This document shows, piece by piece, positions 54,190 through 62,720 of a stretch of DNA of 64,000 bases (its first letter is position 1; every line of letters begins with the position of its first letter). Below the pieces are notes generated by a model that made no database searches, was not told the origin of the DNA, and was given only the letters and a program-made list of their open reading frames with translations. Source of the stretch: Silicimonas sp. GTDB lineage: Bacteria; Pseudomonadota; Alphaproteobacteria; Rhodobacterales; Rhodobacteraceae. Made by a program: the position numbers and the translations under genes. The stretch is from NCBI GenBank assembly GCA_022826205.1, contig JAJDVJ010000055.1:1-64000 (forward strand). Direction: 5' to 3'.

Positions 54190-54198
54190 GGTCCGACC
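54190..54198. promoter_or_regulatory. GGTCCGACC palindrome, possible third regulator site
   Basis: In the gap between the TRAP binding protein and fused permease genes, GGTCCGACC repeats the core GGTCNGACC found in the main operator at 59072-59080. It is short, so chance is possible; its position in the same gene series makes it worth noting. Confidence 0.25.
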
Positions 54199-54242
54199 TG
54201 ACTTGGGGGAATGGCGCTAGGCGATTCCCATTGGGAGCACCC

Positions 54243-55316
54243 TCATTCCTGCCAGTTGTCTCCCCACCAGTCAGCCGAGGTATAGTCCATTCCCTTGAAC
54301 TCGGCAGTGAACTCCTGCACCTTCGCAAGGATGGCTTCGCCGTCGTTGCCCTTCTCTTCCATCAAGGCCAGCCACTCGTCGTAGGCAGGCTTTGTCTGTG
54401 CAACCCACTTGGCCTTCTCTTCCGGCGCCAGTCGAATGATGGTGTCTCCGCGGCCTTCCATCTTCGCCACGGACGAACCCCTGCGGTTGTCGACGATCGC
54501 GCCGGTGAAGTTCGTGAGCTCGTTTTCCATCGAACGGAAGATCTCACGCTGTTCATCTGTCAGGCTGTCCCAGGTCGGCTGCGACATCGTCATCGGGATC
54601 ATCACGAACGGGCCGCCTACCAGCGAGTGATTCGAAGTGTGATCCGTCATCTTCCACTTGATCAGCGGCGCAGTCGGGAACCAGATGCCGTCAATCGCCT
54701 TGCGCTGGAGCGACACGTAGAGGTCTTCCAGCTTGATGTTCCGAGGCGTTGCACCCAGCAGTTCGCTGTAGGTCACGCCTGACTTCGAGAACGCGCCAAT
54801 CTCCAGCTTCTGCAGGTCCTCCAGCGTGTGAACCGGATCGACATCCTTGTGGATGTGCAGATTGAAGAAGTCCGAAACGTGGAAGCCCAGCGGCACCAGA
54901 CCTTCGAATTCGGCCTGAACCTCGGGGATTTCGTGATACATCTTCTGGAAGACGTGATTTGCCTCGACCGTGCTGTCAAACTGGAACGGCAGGGTCATGA
55001 CATGGGTCGTCGGAAACAGGCTCTCCTGCGTGAAGATGCCCGTCGTGACCACGAGGTCGACAAGGCCGGACTTGAGGCCGTCCACGGTCTGTGGAGCCTT
55101 GACCAGGGTTCCGCCGTGGAACCACTTGAACGTCAGCTCTCCGTCGGTTCGCCGGGTGATTTCCTTGAGATACGGCTTGTAGACGAATTCCACCAAGTAG
55201 TGGCTTTCCGGCTCGTAGCTGCCGACCTTGAGTTCCTTGGCCCAAGCGTTTGGCACAATGACCAGCGCCGCGGCAACGGAAACCGCTAGCGTCTTCATCC
55301 AATTTGTCAGTTTCAT
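54243..55316 (-). CDS. TRAP transporter substrate-binding protein (DctP family)
   Basis: The 357-residue protein has a signal peptide (MKLTNWMKTLAVSVAAALV, cleavage near AWA-KEL) and the DctP fold: SYEPESHYLVEFVYKPYL, FKWFHGGTLVKAPQTVDGL, VMTLPFQFDS, the Arg segment GATPRNIKLEDLYVSLQRKA and MTMSQPTWDSLTDEQREIF. GAGGAG precedes the ATG. It differs greatly from the other DctP in this window (43208-44218), so the two loci import different substrates. It serves the fused permease downstream. Confidence 0.92.
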   Translation of the reverse strand: MKLTNWMKTLAVSVAAALVIVPNAWAKELKVGSYEPESHYLVEFVYKPYLKEITRRTDGELTFKWFHGGTLVKAPQTVDGLKSGLVDLVVTTGIFTQESLFPTTHVMTLPFQFDSTVEANHVFQKMYHEIPEVQAEFEGLVPLGFHVSDFFNLHIHKDVDPVHTLEDLQKLEIGAFSKSGVTYSELLGATPRNIKLEDLYVSLQRKAIDGIWFPTAPLIKWKMTDHTSNHSLVGGPFVMIPMTMSQPTWDSLTDEQREIFRSMENELTNFTGAIVDNRRGSSVAKMEGRGDTIIRLAPEEKAKWVAQTKPAYDEWLALMEEKGNDGEAILAKVQEFTAEFKGMDYTSADWWGDNWQE

Positions 55317-55385
55317 TTCAGTCTCCTCTGTGTTGATCTGACGATGTTCGAGCGTTCAATCGCCCTGGTTTTTGGGCTGTGGTCA

Positions 55386-56312
55386 TCAGGCCACCTCCAA
55401 TGATCTGCGCACTGTCTCGACATGTTCTTTCATGCCTCGCCTGATCGGGTATTCGGGCCTCCACCCAAGCTCCTCCCGCGCCCGTGTGTCATCGAATGAC
55501 GACGCATAGGGATAAGAGGCTCGAGCCGTTTTCCGTATCCTGATCCGGGCATTGGGAAACAATTCCTGGGCGATATTCATCGCTTCACCAACGGAATGGT
55601 CCACGCCCATGACGTTGTAGGTGACTCTTGAGTGTGCTCCACTTTCCAACATCAAAATCAAAGACTTGACTGCGTCCTTGACGTACAGCCAGTTGCCGGC
55701 TTGATCGGCATTCACGACCATCGCTTCTTCACCGCGAGCGATGGCGTCGAAAAGGAATGATGAATACTGCGCCGTCAGCCCGGTGGTACGACCCGGGCCG
55801 TATACCCACGGGAAACGCACGGCCCCGACGCTGAGACCGTGAGTCCGCCGGTACCAATCCAGCATGTGTTCGCAGGCGAGCTTGGTCTGGCCGTACACGG
55901 TTTCAGGAAGCCTTGCGGCATCATCTGCGACCGGCTCCGCGAGCCCACGGCCAAAGACCGAAGTCGAGCTCGTCATCACGAACCGCGTGACCCCGCTTGC
56001 GACGCAGGCCTCAAGCAACGAGAGCGTCGCCATGACGTTCACGCGGAAACCCAGCCGCGGCTCGGCTTCGCAAGCATCCACAAGCAATCCGGCCAAATGC
56101 ACGACACTGTCCGGCCGGATCCCTGACACGAGTTCCTGGACGTCGGCATCTCTGCCAAGGTCGGCGCGCACATACGGGATGGATGAATTCGACGTGATCC
56201 AATGCGGGGCGTCGACCGTGTCTGTCGCAACAACCTGGTAACCCAGATCAACCAAGGCAGGGATCAAATGAGACCCTATGAATCCTGTTGCTCCGGTTAC
56301 CAATGTCGTCAT
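55386..56312 (-). CDS. NAD-dependent epimerase/dehydratase family protein
   Basis: The 308-residue extended SDR begins MTTLVTGATGFIGSHLIPAL, has VVHLAGLLVDACEAEP, Ser/Thr in MTSSTSVFGRG and Tyr/Lys in TVYGQTKLACEH, then YGPGRTTGLTAQYSSF. It resembles UDP-glucose-epimerase-like enzymes, including those acting on free sugar acids (uronate dehydrogenase, D-erythronate dehydrogenase DenD). It sits between the transketolase genes and the TRAP transporter, so oxidation or epimerisation of a free sugar acid is plausible. Confidence 0.88.
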   Translation of the reverse strand: MTTLVTGATGFIGSHLIPALVDLGYQVVATDTVDAPHWITSNSSIPYVRADLGRDADVQELVSGIRPDSVVHLAGLLVDACEAEPRLGFRVNVMATLSLLEACVASGVTRFVMTSSTSVFGRGLAEPVADDAARLPETVYGQTKLACEHMLDWYRRTHGLSVGAVRFPWVYGPGRTTGLTAQYSSFLFDAIARGEEAMVVNADQAGNWLYVKDAVKSLILMLESGAHSRVTYNVMGVDHSVGEAMNIAQELFPNARIRIRKTARASYPYASSFDDTRAREELGWRPEYPIRRGMKEHVETVRRSLEVA

Positions 56313-56351
56313 GTCTTCATCTCCGATCGGTCCGCTGCCGAGGCGGACCGA

Positions 56352-57239
56352 TCAAGTCTGGCCACGGTCGAGTGCTGCCAACTCCGCTTCTAGTCTTTCG
56401 ATTGTGCCGAGGATCTCTTTCCAGCCGGGCTCCCATTCGAGATATCCGGTGTCCCAACGCCCGTTCGCGCCGACGAAATGGGCAAACGGGATCGCGTCCT
56501 GATAGACCCCGATGCCAGCGAAAATTTTGGTGTCCGCAATCATGGCAAAGGGCTTGCCCTTGACGCTGCGGGCCTCTTCGAAAGCGTCCAGGATCTCCGG
56601 GATCGCGTTGCCGTTGACTTGGCGCGCGTGGAACCCGAAGGCTTCCATCTTTTCCTTGATCGGCTCGACCGCCATCACCTCAGAGGTCTTGCCGGTGGCG
56701 CCGAGATCGTTGTTGTCGATGATGATGATGAAGTTGGACAGCTTGTAGTGTGCAGCGAACATGAAGGCTTCCCAAACACTGCCCTCATGCAACTCACCAT
56801 CCGATAGCAGGCAGAACACGCGTTTGTCTGACCCCTTCTTGCGTTCTCCGAGGGCGATCCCGGCGGCTTGCGACACGCCGGTGCCCAAAGAGCCTGAAGT
56901 GATCTCGAACCCCCGCGCGCCCTCGATGGGGCTTTGGTCGATGGGCGAGCCGTCGGCACCCATCGTGCGCAGTTCTTCCATCGTGTAGATGCCCAATTCG
57001 GCCATCGCAGCGAAGTTGATGATCGTGTCATGGCCGTTCGAATTGACGAAACGGTCATGATACCATCCGTTCTCGTCCGGCCGCATTTCATCGAAGTAAA
57101 TGCAGGCGCCAACATCAGACAAGGCGACGCCCTGCCCCGCATACCCGCCGCGCTGCATGCAGATGTCCACTACGTTCCGACGCATCTTGGCAGCTTGGAG
57201 TTCCAGGGTCTTGATGCGCTTTGCCGAGTTGCTTGTCAC
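56352..57239 (-). CDS. Transketolase, N-terminal (TPP-binding) subunit
   Basis: The 295-residue protein is the first half of a split transketolase. It contains SNGHDTIINFAAMAELGIY, EGARGFEITSGSLGTGVSQA and the TPP motif running from LLSDGELHEGSVWEA to FIIIIDNNDLG. It starts with GTG at 57239 and overlaps the second half by four bases (GTGA), ensuring equal expression. Split forms occur in catabolic loci such as apulose-4-phosphate transketolase (AptAB) and sulfo-transketolase; no matching kinase or isomerase gene is present here. Confidence 0.92.
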   Translation of the reverse strand: MTSNSAKRIKTLELQAAKMRRNVVDICMQRGGYAGQGVALSDVGACIYFDEMRPDENGWYHDRFVNSNGHDTIINFAAMAELGIYTMEELRTMGADGSPIDQSPIEGARGFEITSGSLGTGVSQAAGIALGERKKGSDKRVFCLLSDGELHEGSVWEAFMFAAHYKLSNFIIIIDNNDLGATGKTSEVMAVEPIKEKMEAFGFHARQVNGNAIPEILDAFEEARSVKGKPFAMIADTKIFAGIGVYQDAIPFAHFVGANGRWDTGYLEWEPGWKEILGTIERLEAELAALDRGQT

Positions 57240-58183
57240 TGCATCACCTCCACGATCAGCTTGGCCAGGGCAGGTCCATCCAGACCGAAGTGTTGCCTGA
57301 TGTGTCGAATCGATCCGCCAGGCGCCCAGCTGTCCGGAACACCGATGCGGGTAATGCGAGGACCGCGCCCAACCTTGCAGACGATTTCGCTCACCAAGCC
57401 GCCCAGCCCGGTCGAGATCTGATGGTTCTCGATCGTGACGATCTGGTCGTGCGCAAAGCAGTAGTCGATGACTTCCTGCTCATTGACGGGCTTGATCGTC
57501 GGCACGTGCAAGAGCGAATGATCTACGCACTGGTCAACCAGGATATCCGAGGCCTCGACCGCCCATTGCGAGGCGTGGCCGCAAGAAATCACGCCAACGC
57601 CAGAACCTGTTCGCAGCGGGTAGGTCTTGCCTAGTTCAAACTTGAACGTCTCGGGATCGAGCATCTTTGGCGTCGTGCCGCGATGCCCGCGCATGTAGAC
57701 TAGCCCTGGCGTCTCGCACGCCACGTCCAGAGCCTGTGCAAAGTCCGTCACGTCCATCGGGTCGATGACCGTGGCATTGGGCACCGCTCGCAGCATGCCC
57801 AGGTCTTCCGTGCCCTGATGGTGGATCGGTGCAGGGCTCGAGATGCCTGGTGTGAACCCAATGCATATGCCCGTGTTCTTGCTGGTGCCCATGCAGATCA
57901 CCATCTGATCAAAGCACCGGCGGGAGGCGTAGCTGCCGAACGTCGATGTGATCGGGACGAAACCGGCCTTGGCCAAGCCTGCGGCAACCCCTACCAGGTT
58001 CTGCTCAGCCATGCCGACTTCCACAAATTGATCGGGGAGTTCCTTGGTGACCTTGAAGAGATCAACATAGTGACTGAGGTCGGCGCTCATCATGATGACA
58101 TCATCTCGGCGCCGGCAGAGATCGAAGCTGATGTCGTCGAAGGCCGACGGGACCCTTTGGCGTTCCTCTTTCGTCAGGAGCAT
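57236..58183 (-). CDS. Transketolase, C-terminal (pyrimidine-binding and C) subunit
   Basis: The 315-residue protein is the second half of the split transketolase. It has MMSADLSHYVD, the catalytic Glu region VEVGMAEQNLVGVAAGLAKA, TSTFGSYASRRCFDQ, IHHQGTEDLGMLRAVPNATV and the C-terminal transketolase fold. ATG 58183 is my choice. An in-frame ATG at 58234, inside the 3' end of the upstream SDR gene, has a much better GGAGGG site and would add 17 residues; that site may be a by-product of the SDR glycine codons. It is coupled to the N-terminal subunit gene. Confidence 0.9.
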   Translation of the reverse strand: MLLTKEERQRVPSAFDDISFDLCRRRDDVIMMSADLSHYVDLFKVTKELPDQFVEVGMAEQNLVGVAAGLAKAGFVPITSTFGSYASRRCFDQMVICMGTSKNTGICIGFTPGISSPAPIHHQGTEDLGMLRAVPNATVIDPMDVTDFAQALDVACETPGLVYMRGHRGTTPKMLDPETFKFELGKTYPLRTGSGVGVISCGHASQWAVEASDILVDQCVDHSLLHVPTIKPVNEQEVIDYCFAHDQIVTIENHQISTGLGGLVSEIVCKVGRGPRITRIGVPDSWAPGGSIRHIRQHFGLDGPALAKLIVEVMQ

Positions 58184-58214
58184 GTGTCGTGCACTTTTGC
58201 GATGGCATGAGTTT

Positions 58215-58997
58215 TCATACGGAACCGGCGACATTGAACCCTCCCCCACCGGCGTCGATATGCGCGCCTGTGACCAATGATGAAGCGGGTGACATAAGCC
58301 AAAACGCGATGTCGGCGATTTCGTCCGGCTGTCCAATTCGTCCCATTGGAATCGAGTCTTCGACGGCCTTCCTCAGCCTTGGGTCGGCTTCAAGTCCGGC
58401 TGTCATCGCGCTGGCGACAGCGCCGGGTCGCACGGTGTTGACCCGGATTCCCTCTCGCGCCACCTCCTTTGCAAATCCCTTGGAAAAGACGTCGACTGCG
58501 CCTTTTGAGGCGGCATAGACGCTATGCCCGGGACGTCCGCCGATGGTTGCCGCCATGGACGAGACATTGACGATGGACCCGCCCGGCCCGCCTGACTTTG
58601 TGGACATGAGACGTGCGGCTTCCCGGCAGCAGATCATCAGGCCGATGACGTTGATCGCGATCAGCCTTGAGATCGCTTCAAATTTCAGGTCGCGCACCAT
58701 GTCACTGACGAAGAACCCTGCAGCGTGCAGCACTCCTGTCGGCGGGCCGAACGTCTCGGCGGCGGTCTTGTAGGCTTCAACGACGTCGGCTTCAGACGAG
58801 ACGTCCGCGGGAAAGAAGCGCGCCGCACCGCCACATTCAGTGATTTCACGGACCAGCGACTCCGCCGACGCTCGTTCCGCTTCCAGCGACACGAGCGAAA
58901 TCGCGTAGTCGTTCCTGGCGGCAAGCCGCGCCGTGGCCGCACCCATGGCTCCGGCACCGCCAGTGATCAAGCAATGCCCCGTCACGGCAATACGCAC
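58215..58997 (-). CDS. Short-chain dehydrogenase/reductase, first gene of the GntR-associated series
   Basis: The 260-residue SDR has CLITGGAGAMGAATARLAA, LHAAGFFVSDM, Ser in NVSSMAATIGG, and Tyr/Lys in SVYAASKGAVDVF, ending IDAGGGGFNVAGSV. The start is GTG at 58997 with AGGA nine bases upstream. It is the first gene downstream of the palindromic operator at 59057-59088 and leads the series SDR, split transketolase, epimerase, TRAP transporter, SDR, SDR, alcohol dehydrogenase. Its likely role is the first oxidation or reduction of the imported sugar or polyol. Confidence 0.9.
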   Translation of the reverse strand: MRIAVTGHCLITGGAGAMGAATARLAARNDYAISLVSLEAERASAESLVREITECGGAARFFPADVSSEADVVEAYKTAAETFGPPTGVLHAAGFFVSDMVRDLKFEAISRLIAINVIGLMICCREAARLMSTKSGGPGGSIVNVSSMAATIGGRPGHSVYAASKGAVDVFSKGFAKEVAREGIRVNTVRPGAVASAMTAGLEADPRLRKAVEDSIPMGRIGQPDEIADIAFWLMSPASSLVTGAHIDAGGGGFNVAGSV

Positions 58998-59056
58998 ATT
59001 TCTAGATCCTCCCCAACCTGCCCCTGACCGCCGGTTCGTCGGTCCAGCGGATGCAC

Positions 59057-59088
59057 AGGTAAGAGGTCAGAGGTCTGACCTCTTACCT
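59057..59088. promoter_or_regulatory. Perfect 15-bp-arm palindromic operator
   Basis: AGGTAAGAGGTCAGA and its exact reverse complement TCTGACCTCTTACCT are separated by GG (arms 59057-59071 and 59074-59088). The site lies 60-91 bases upstream of the minus-strand SDR start. A promoter on that strand, TTGACT (59113-59118) and TATAGC (59092-59097) with a short 15-base spacer, would start transcription at its edge, so binding would block it. A related site precedes the GntR gene. I infer that the GntR protein binds both. Confidence 0.75.
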
Positions 59089-59144
59089 TTTGCTATATTT
59101 GGACCACCGCCGAGTCAACAAAAAAGAAAGGATGGACATGGAGG

Positions 59145-59158
59145 GGCCTCGGGAGGCC
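59145..59158 (-). terminator. Weak terminator-like hairpin after the GntR gene
   Basis: GGCCT-CCCG-AGGCC on the minus strand lies 25 bases past the GntR gene stop. A T-rich run (CTTTCTTTTTT) follows only some 13 bases later. The spacing is poor for a classical terminator. Confidence 0.25.
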
Positions 59159-59182
59159 GAGGAACTTGGACAACCCTGGGAT

Positions 59183-60010
59183 CTATGCGTGCTTCAAAGC
59201 GCTCAAATGCGAGCTGACCTTTGTTGGCGGCAAGGATTTCTGGGCAACCTTTGGGATGCGCCCATGGAAGTCAATGGCTTCGGGACGCTCTGCCGCGAAC
59301 CTGATGTCCACACGCGCAGTGTTGTACCACGTCACCGAATAGCCAAGCGCAGTGCCGCGGTCCGAATAGGTGCTGTATTCCACCAAGAGAACCGGGTCTG
59401 CCTCTCGCAGGTCCAGACGTTTGGCCGTGTCGGCCGGCAGGGGCACCACCGTCACCCGGCCATCCGAGCGCATCAGGTTGCTTGCAAGCTGGTCCTGGTA
59501 CATCGCCACAAGCGTGTTGGTGTTGACGTCGAACCCGCTGGCATCAAAGGAAATGCCCTCAATTTCTGCGCACACCGCATCAATCGTGCGCTGTATGGGC
59601 ACGTCATCGGCCCGAAACACGCGATCAATTAGCCAGAATTCGCTGCCGGCTGCGATCTCCAGCAAGTCGGCAACTGTGGAATCTGCAGGTCCACGTTCGA
59701 TCGACAAGTCCGACACCGAAGGCTCCTGTCCGCTTTCACGGATCAGGTTCGGCGCACTGCGGATATACGGCAAGGGCACGACCACGCGCTTTGCGTCCTT
59801 GGGCTTGCGGACGATTGTGCCTACCCCCCACTTCTTCTCGATCAGACCGGCCTGCCAAAGACTGCCGAACGCTTCGCGCAGCTTGGCCCTGCTCACGCCA
59901 AGACTCTCTGAAAGTTTGACTTCGGATGGCAAACGGTCTCCATCGTCAAAATCGGATTCGATCATCTCGCGAAGGCGCACGGTTATGTCTGTCGGATCAG
60001 CCAGCGTCAC
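59183..60010 (-). CDS. GntR-family regulator, HutC/UTRA subfamily
   Basis: The 275-residue repressor has an N-terminal winged helix (VRLREMIESDFDDGDRLPSE, LGVSRAKLREAFGSLWQAGL) and a C-terminal UTRA ligand-binding domain (about 100-245, with EFWLIDRVFRADDVPIQRT and GYSVTWYNTARVDIRF). UTRA domains sense small metabolites, often sugar derivatives. The start is GTG at 60010 after AGGAG. It lies upstream of, and reads toward, the catabolic series beginning at 58997, from which it is separated by a perfect palindrome. A similar half-conserved site upstream of its own start suggests autoregulation. Confidence 0.9.
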   Translation of the reverse strand: MTLADPTDITVRLREMIESDFDDGDRLPSEVKLSESLGVSRAKLREAFGSLWQAGLIEKKWGVGTIVRKPKDAKRVVVPLPYIRSAPNLIRESGQEPSVSDLSIERGPADSTVADLLEIAAGSEFWLIDRVFRADDVPIQRTIDAVCAEIEGISFDASGFDVNTNTLVAMYQDQLASNLMRSDGRVTVVPLPADTAKRLDLREADPVLLVEYSTYSDRGTALGYSVTWYNTARVDIRFAAERPEAIDFHGRIPKVAQKSLPPTKVSSHLSALKHA

Positions 60011-60046
60011 CTGCTCCTGGAAAACATAGACGAGTTTCAGATGCCG

Positions 60047-60067
60047 TGAGAGACGTCTGACCTCTCA
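60047..60067. promoter_or_regulatory. Second GntR operator, upstream of the regulator gene
   Basis: TGAGAG-N9-CTCTCA is an inverted repeat whose right half, GTCTGACCTCT, is identical to part of the main operator at 59057-59088. It lies 37-57 bases upstream of the GntR start, as expected for autorepression. Confidence 0.55.
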
Positions 60068-60475
60068 GCGCTACAGGAAAAAGGCAATGTGATCAAGTCG
60101 CGCACCGTTCAGGAGCAGGCGGTTACCAATGCAAGCGCTTGATCTGCATGATCTTCCTGAATGTCACGTGTATTCTTGAAGTCATTTCCACAAGCCTGCA
60201 TGGCTTCAATGACAAGCTGCCGGCTCCGCTCCATTTCGGTCGTTTCACGCCCAACTTTGCGGAAGCCGTCATCTCGGAAACTGGACTGCAAATGGTCGAG
60301 TTATTGGTCACGGAACGGACTCCACGCAGACCGCATCACCCGGAACCACCGCCATTCGCGACGGTCGAAATTGGCCAATCCGTTCCAACAAATTCCTTGA
60401 CTAATTTGGTCGTGACTGCCATTTTCGATATACAGAATAACTGTGCCGATATATGGAACGACAGGGAGTTTGAAA
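60068..60475. other. Intergenic region upstream of the ABC binding-protein gene
   Basis: No gene is supported. A plus-strand frame from 60139 is open but unrecognised. The right end carries a plausible promoter for the amino-acid transporter genes (next entry). Confidence 0.4.
60406..60434 (+). promoter_or_regulatory. Candidate promoter of the Aap-type operon
   Basis: TTGGTC (60406-60411) and TATACA (60429-60434) are separated by 17 bases, a reasonable sigma-70-type pair, about 40 bases before the transporter start at 60476. AT-rich sequence around 60421-60455 supports it. A GGGAG ribosome-binding site follows at about 60463. Confidence 0.4.
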
Positions 60476-61516
60476 ATGACCATGAAGCGCGGATGGATTG
60501 CGGCAGCGGTTGCTGCGGCGAGCTTGTCAGGGATCGGAACATCGGCGGTGGCAGAGAGTGCCACGCTGAAGACCGTGCAGGAGCGGGGCACGCTCTTGTG
60601 CTCCGGCCATAATGGCAGCTACTTCGGATTTGTCGAAGTGAACGACAAGAACGAGTGGAAGGGGCTCGACATCGACCTTTGTCGCGCACTGACGGTGGCA
60701 ATCCTGGGCGACCCGGACAAGAACCAGATCGTGCCGCTTAGCTGGGCGCAGCGTTTCCCGGCGCTTCAATCGGGCGATGTCGATGTCGTCATAAAGGCGA
60801 CGGGCTGGACCATGGGACGCGACACGGAGCTGGGCCTCCAGTTCTCGATTCCCTACTTCTTCGGTGGCGCTCAGCTGATGGTCCGCAAGGAACTTGGAAT
60901 CAGCTCGGCAAGCGAGCTTGGCGGAGGCACTGTCTGCGTGGCCGCCGGCACCACCATCGAACGCATTGTCGCTGACCACTTGAAGGCCGAGAACGTCGAG
61001 CACACGATGGTCAGCTTCGAGAAGACCGCCGAGGTGATCGGTGCGTACAAAGCCGGACGTTGCGACGCCTATGCGGCCTGGGGTCCGTCCATCGCCGTCT
61101 TGCTGGCAAACCAGTTCGAAGACGCCGATTCACATGTCATACTTGAGGACAAGCTTTCAGCCGAGCCCATCGCAGCCGCTATGCGCCAAGGCGACGAAGA
61201 CTGGGTCGACATCGTGAACTGGATGCTGGCAGCGCTCATCAAGGCGGAAGAGCTTGGCGTAACGTCATCGAATGTCGATGAAATGACCGCCAACCCGCCG
61301 AATCCCACCGTTGCCCGCCTGCTCGGCGTTGACGCAGGAATGGGCGAGCGGCTCGGATTGCGCGACACGTGGGCGCGCGAAATGATCACAGCAATGGGCA
61401 ACTTCGCTGAAATCTATGACCGGAACCTCGGCGAAGGGTCGCCCTACAAGCTCGAGCGAGGCCTGAACAACCTCTGGAGCAACGGTGGTGTGCTTTATAC
61501 GCCGATCCTGGATTGA
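60476..61516 (+). CDS. aapJ: General L-amino-acid ABC transporter, periplasmic binding protein
   Basis: The 346-residue protein has a signal peptide (MTMKRGWIAAAVAAASLSG, cleavage near AVA-ESA) and the solute-binding family 3 fold typical of AapJ/BztA: LKTVQERGTLLCSGHNG, FGFVEVNDKNEWKGLDIDLC, RALTVAILGD, QFSIPYFFGGAQLMV and RGLNNLWSNGGVLYTP. AapJ binds many L-amino acids. ATG 60476 is preferred for its GGGAG site seven bases upstream. A hairpin separates it from the permease genes, so more binding protein than permease would be made. Confidence 0.9.
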   Translation: MTMKRGWIAAAVAAASLSGIGTSAVAESATLKTVQERGTLLCSGHNGSYFGFVEVNDKNEWKGLDIDLCRALTVAILGDPDKNQIVPLSWAQRFPALQSGDVDVVIKATGWTMGRDTELGLQFSIPYFFGGAQLMVRKELGISSASELGGGTVCVAAGTTIERIVADHLKAENVEHTMVSFEKTAEVIGAYKAGRCDAYAAWGPSIAVLLANQFEDADSHVILEDKLSAEPIAAAMRQGDEDWVDIVNWMLAALIKAEELGVTSSNVDEMTANPPNPTVARLLGVDAGMGERLGLRDTWAREMITAMGNFAEIYDRNLGEGSPYKLERGLNNLWSNGGVLYTPILD

Positions 61517-61535
61517 TCCGAACCAGTTACTCACA

Positions 61536-61560
61536 GGCCGTCCCCTTCCAGGGGGCGGCC
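61536..61560 (+). terminator. Attenuator hairpin between binding protein and permease genes
   Basis: GGCCGTCCCCT pairs with AGGGGGCGGCC around TCC, an 11-base-pair stem with one G-T pair, 20 bases after the binding-protein stop. The following TTGCTCGTT is only weakly T-rich, fitting partial termination or mRNA stabilisation, common after binding-protein genes of ABC operons. Confidence 0.6.
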
Positions 61561-61580
61561 TTGCTCGTTAAGGGCGCTTC

Positions 61581-62720
61581 ATGTTGAGTTGGCGAGATTT
61601 CCGTCGCATGACCGCGCAGGAAATCGCGGTCCAGATCGGGCTTGTTCTTCTCGTGCTGCTCGTTGTGTTCGGTGCCATTCGCAGTGCGCAAGTCAATCTC
61701 GCCGCACTTGGCATCACCTCCGGATTTTCATTCCTCGATCGCTCAACCGGGTGGAGCTACAGCTTCTCCCTGCTTGAACGTTCCATAGATGATCCCTACG
61801 CGCGAACGCTGCTGATCGGCTTCCTTAACACGATTTTCGTCGGCCTGATCTCGATTGTCCTTGCGACCATCCTCGGGTTCGTCATCGGCACGATGCGGGA
61901 CAGCAAAAATCTTGGCCTTCAAGTTATTTCAAGCATATACGTCCAGATCTTCAGAAACATTCCGCTCATCCTTCAGGTCGTCTTTCTCTACGCGCTGCTG
62001 ATCCACTTCCCCGGGCCGCGGCAGGCGCATTCGGTCGCCGACGCGATTTTCATGTCCAACCGCGGGATCATGGTGCCCAACCTCTCCCTGCCGCTCAACT
62101 TCGTCGCAGGTCTCGTTCTGGGATCTGTTCTGCTTGGCATTGGGGCAGTGCGCTATGCCGGTTCCGCGAAGCGGGCACTGGCCATCTGGCTGGCCGGATC
62201 CGTTGCCCTCATTGTCGCGGCCGTCCTACTGCTCACGCCAGACGGCCAGGCCCTCGTCTCCTATCCTGAACTCAAAGGGCTTCGTTTCGAGGGCGGACTG
62301 ACGCTATCTGTCGAGGTGGTCGCGATGATCGTGGGCATCGTGCTGTACGGCGCTGCCTACATTGGTGAAGTCGTGCGCGGCGGACTCGCAGAAGTTCCGA
62401 AGGGCCTGCGAGAGGCCGGGGAGAGCCTGGGCCTGGGATCCTTCGCGGTATGGTGGACCATCCGAATGCCAATGGCCTTGCGGTCGATCATCCCGCCGCT
62501 TGGCAACCAATGGATCTTCATCATGAAGGCCACGACAGTAGGCGTGGCCATCGGATTCTCCGACCTGTTCTACATAGTGTCGACCTCGATCACTCAGTCC
62601 GGCCAGACGCTTGAACTGATTGCCATTCTCATGGGAGCGTTCCTCCTGGTGAACTTCGCGCTGGCCCAGGCCGTGAACTGGCTGAACGCGCGGCTTGCGC
62701 TAAAGGGCTACGGGGCATGA
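61581..62720 (+). CDS. aapQ: General L-amino-acid ABC transporter permease AapQ
   Basis: The 379-residue inner-membrane permease has an N-terminal extension typical of AapQ/BztB, then a HisM-type domain with NTIFVGLISIVLATILGF and the ATPase-contact (EAA) loop LAEVPKGLREAGESLGLG. FRNIPLILQVVFLYALL and PPLGNQWIFIMKATTVG are also conserved. It overlaps aapM by four bases (ATGA). It forms the channel together with AapM. Confidence 0.92.
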   Translation: MLSWRDFRRMTAQEIAVQIGLVLLVLLVVFGAIRSAQVNLAALGITSGFSFLDRSTGWSYSFSLLERSIDDPYARTLLIGFLNTIFVGLISIVLATILGFVIGTMRDSKNLGLQVISSIYVQIFRNIPLILQVVFLYALLIHFPGPRQAHSVADAIFMSNRGIMVPNLSLPLNFVAGLVLGSVLLGIGAVRYAGSAKRALAIWLAGSVALIVAAVLLLTPDGQALVSYPELKGLRFEGGLTLSVEVVAMIVGIVLYGAAYIGEVVRGGLAEVPKGLREAGESLGLGSFAVWWTIRMPMALRSIIPPLGNQWIFIMKATTVGVAIGFSDLFYIVSTSITQSGQTLELIAILMGAFLLVNFALAQAVNWLNARLALKGYGA

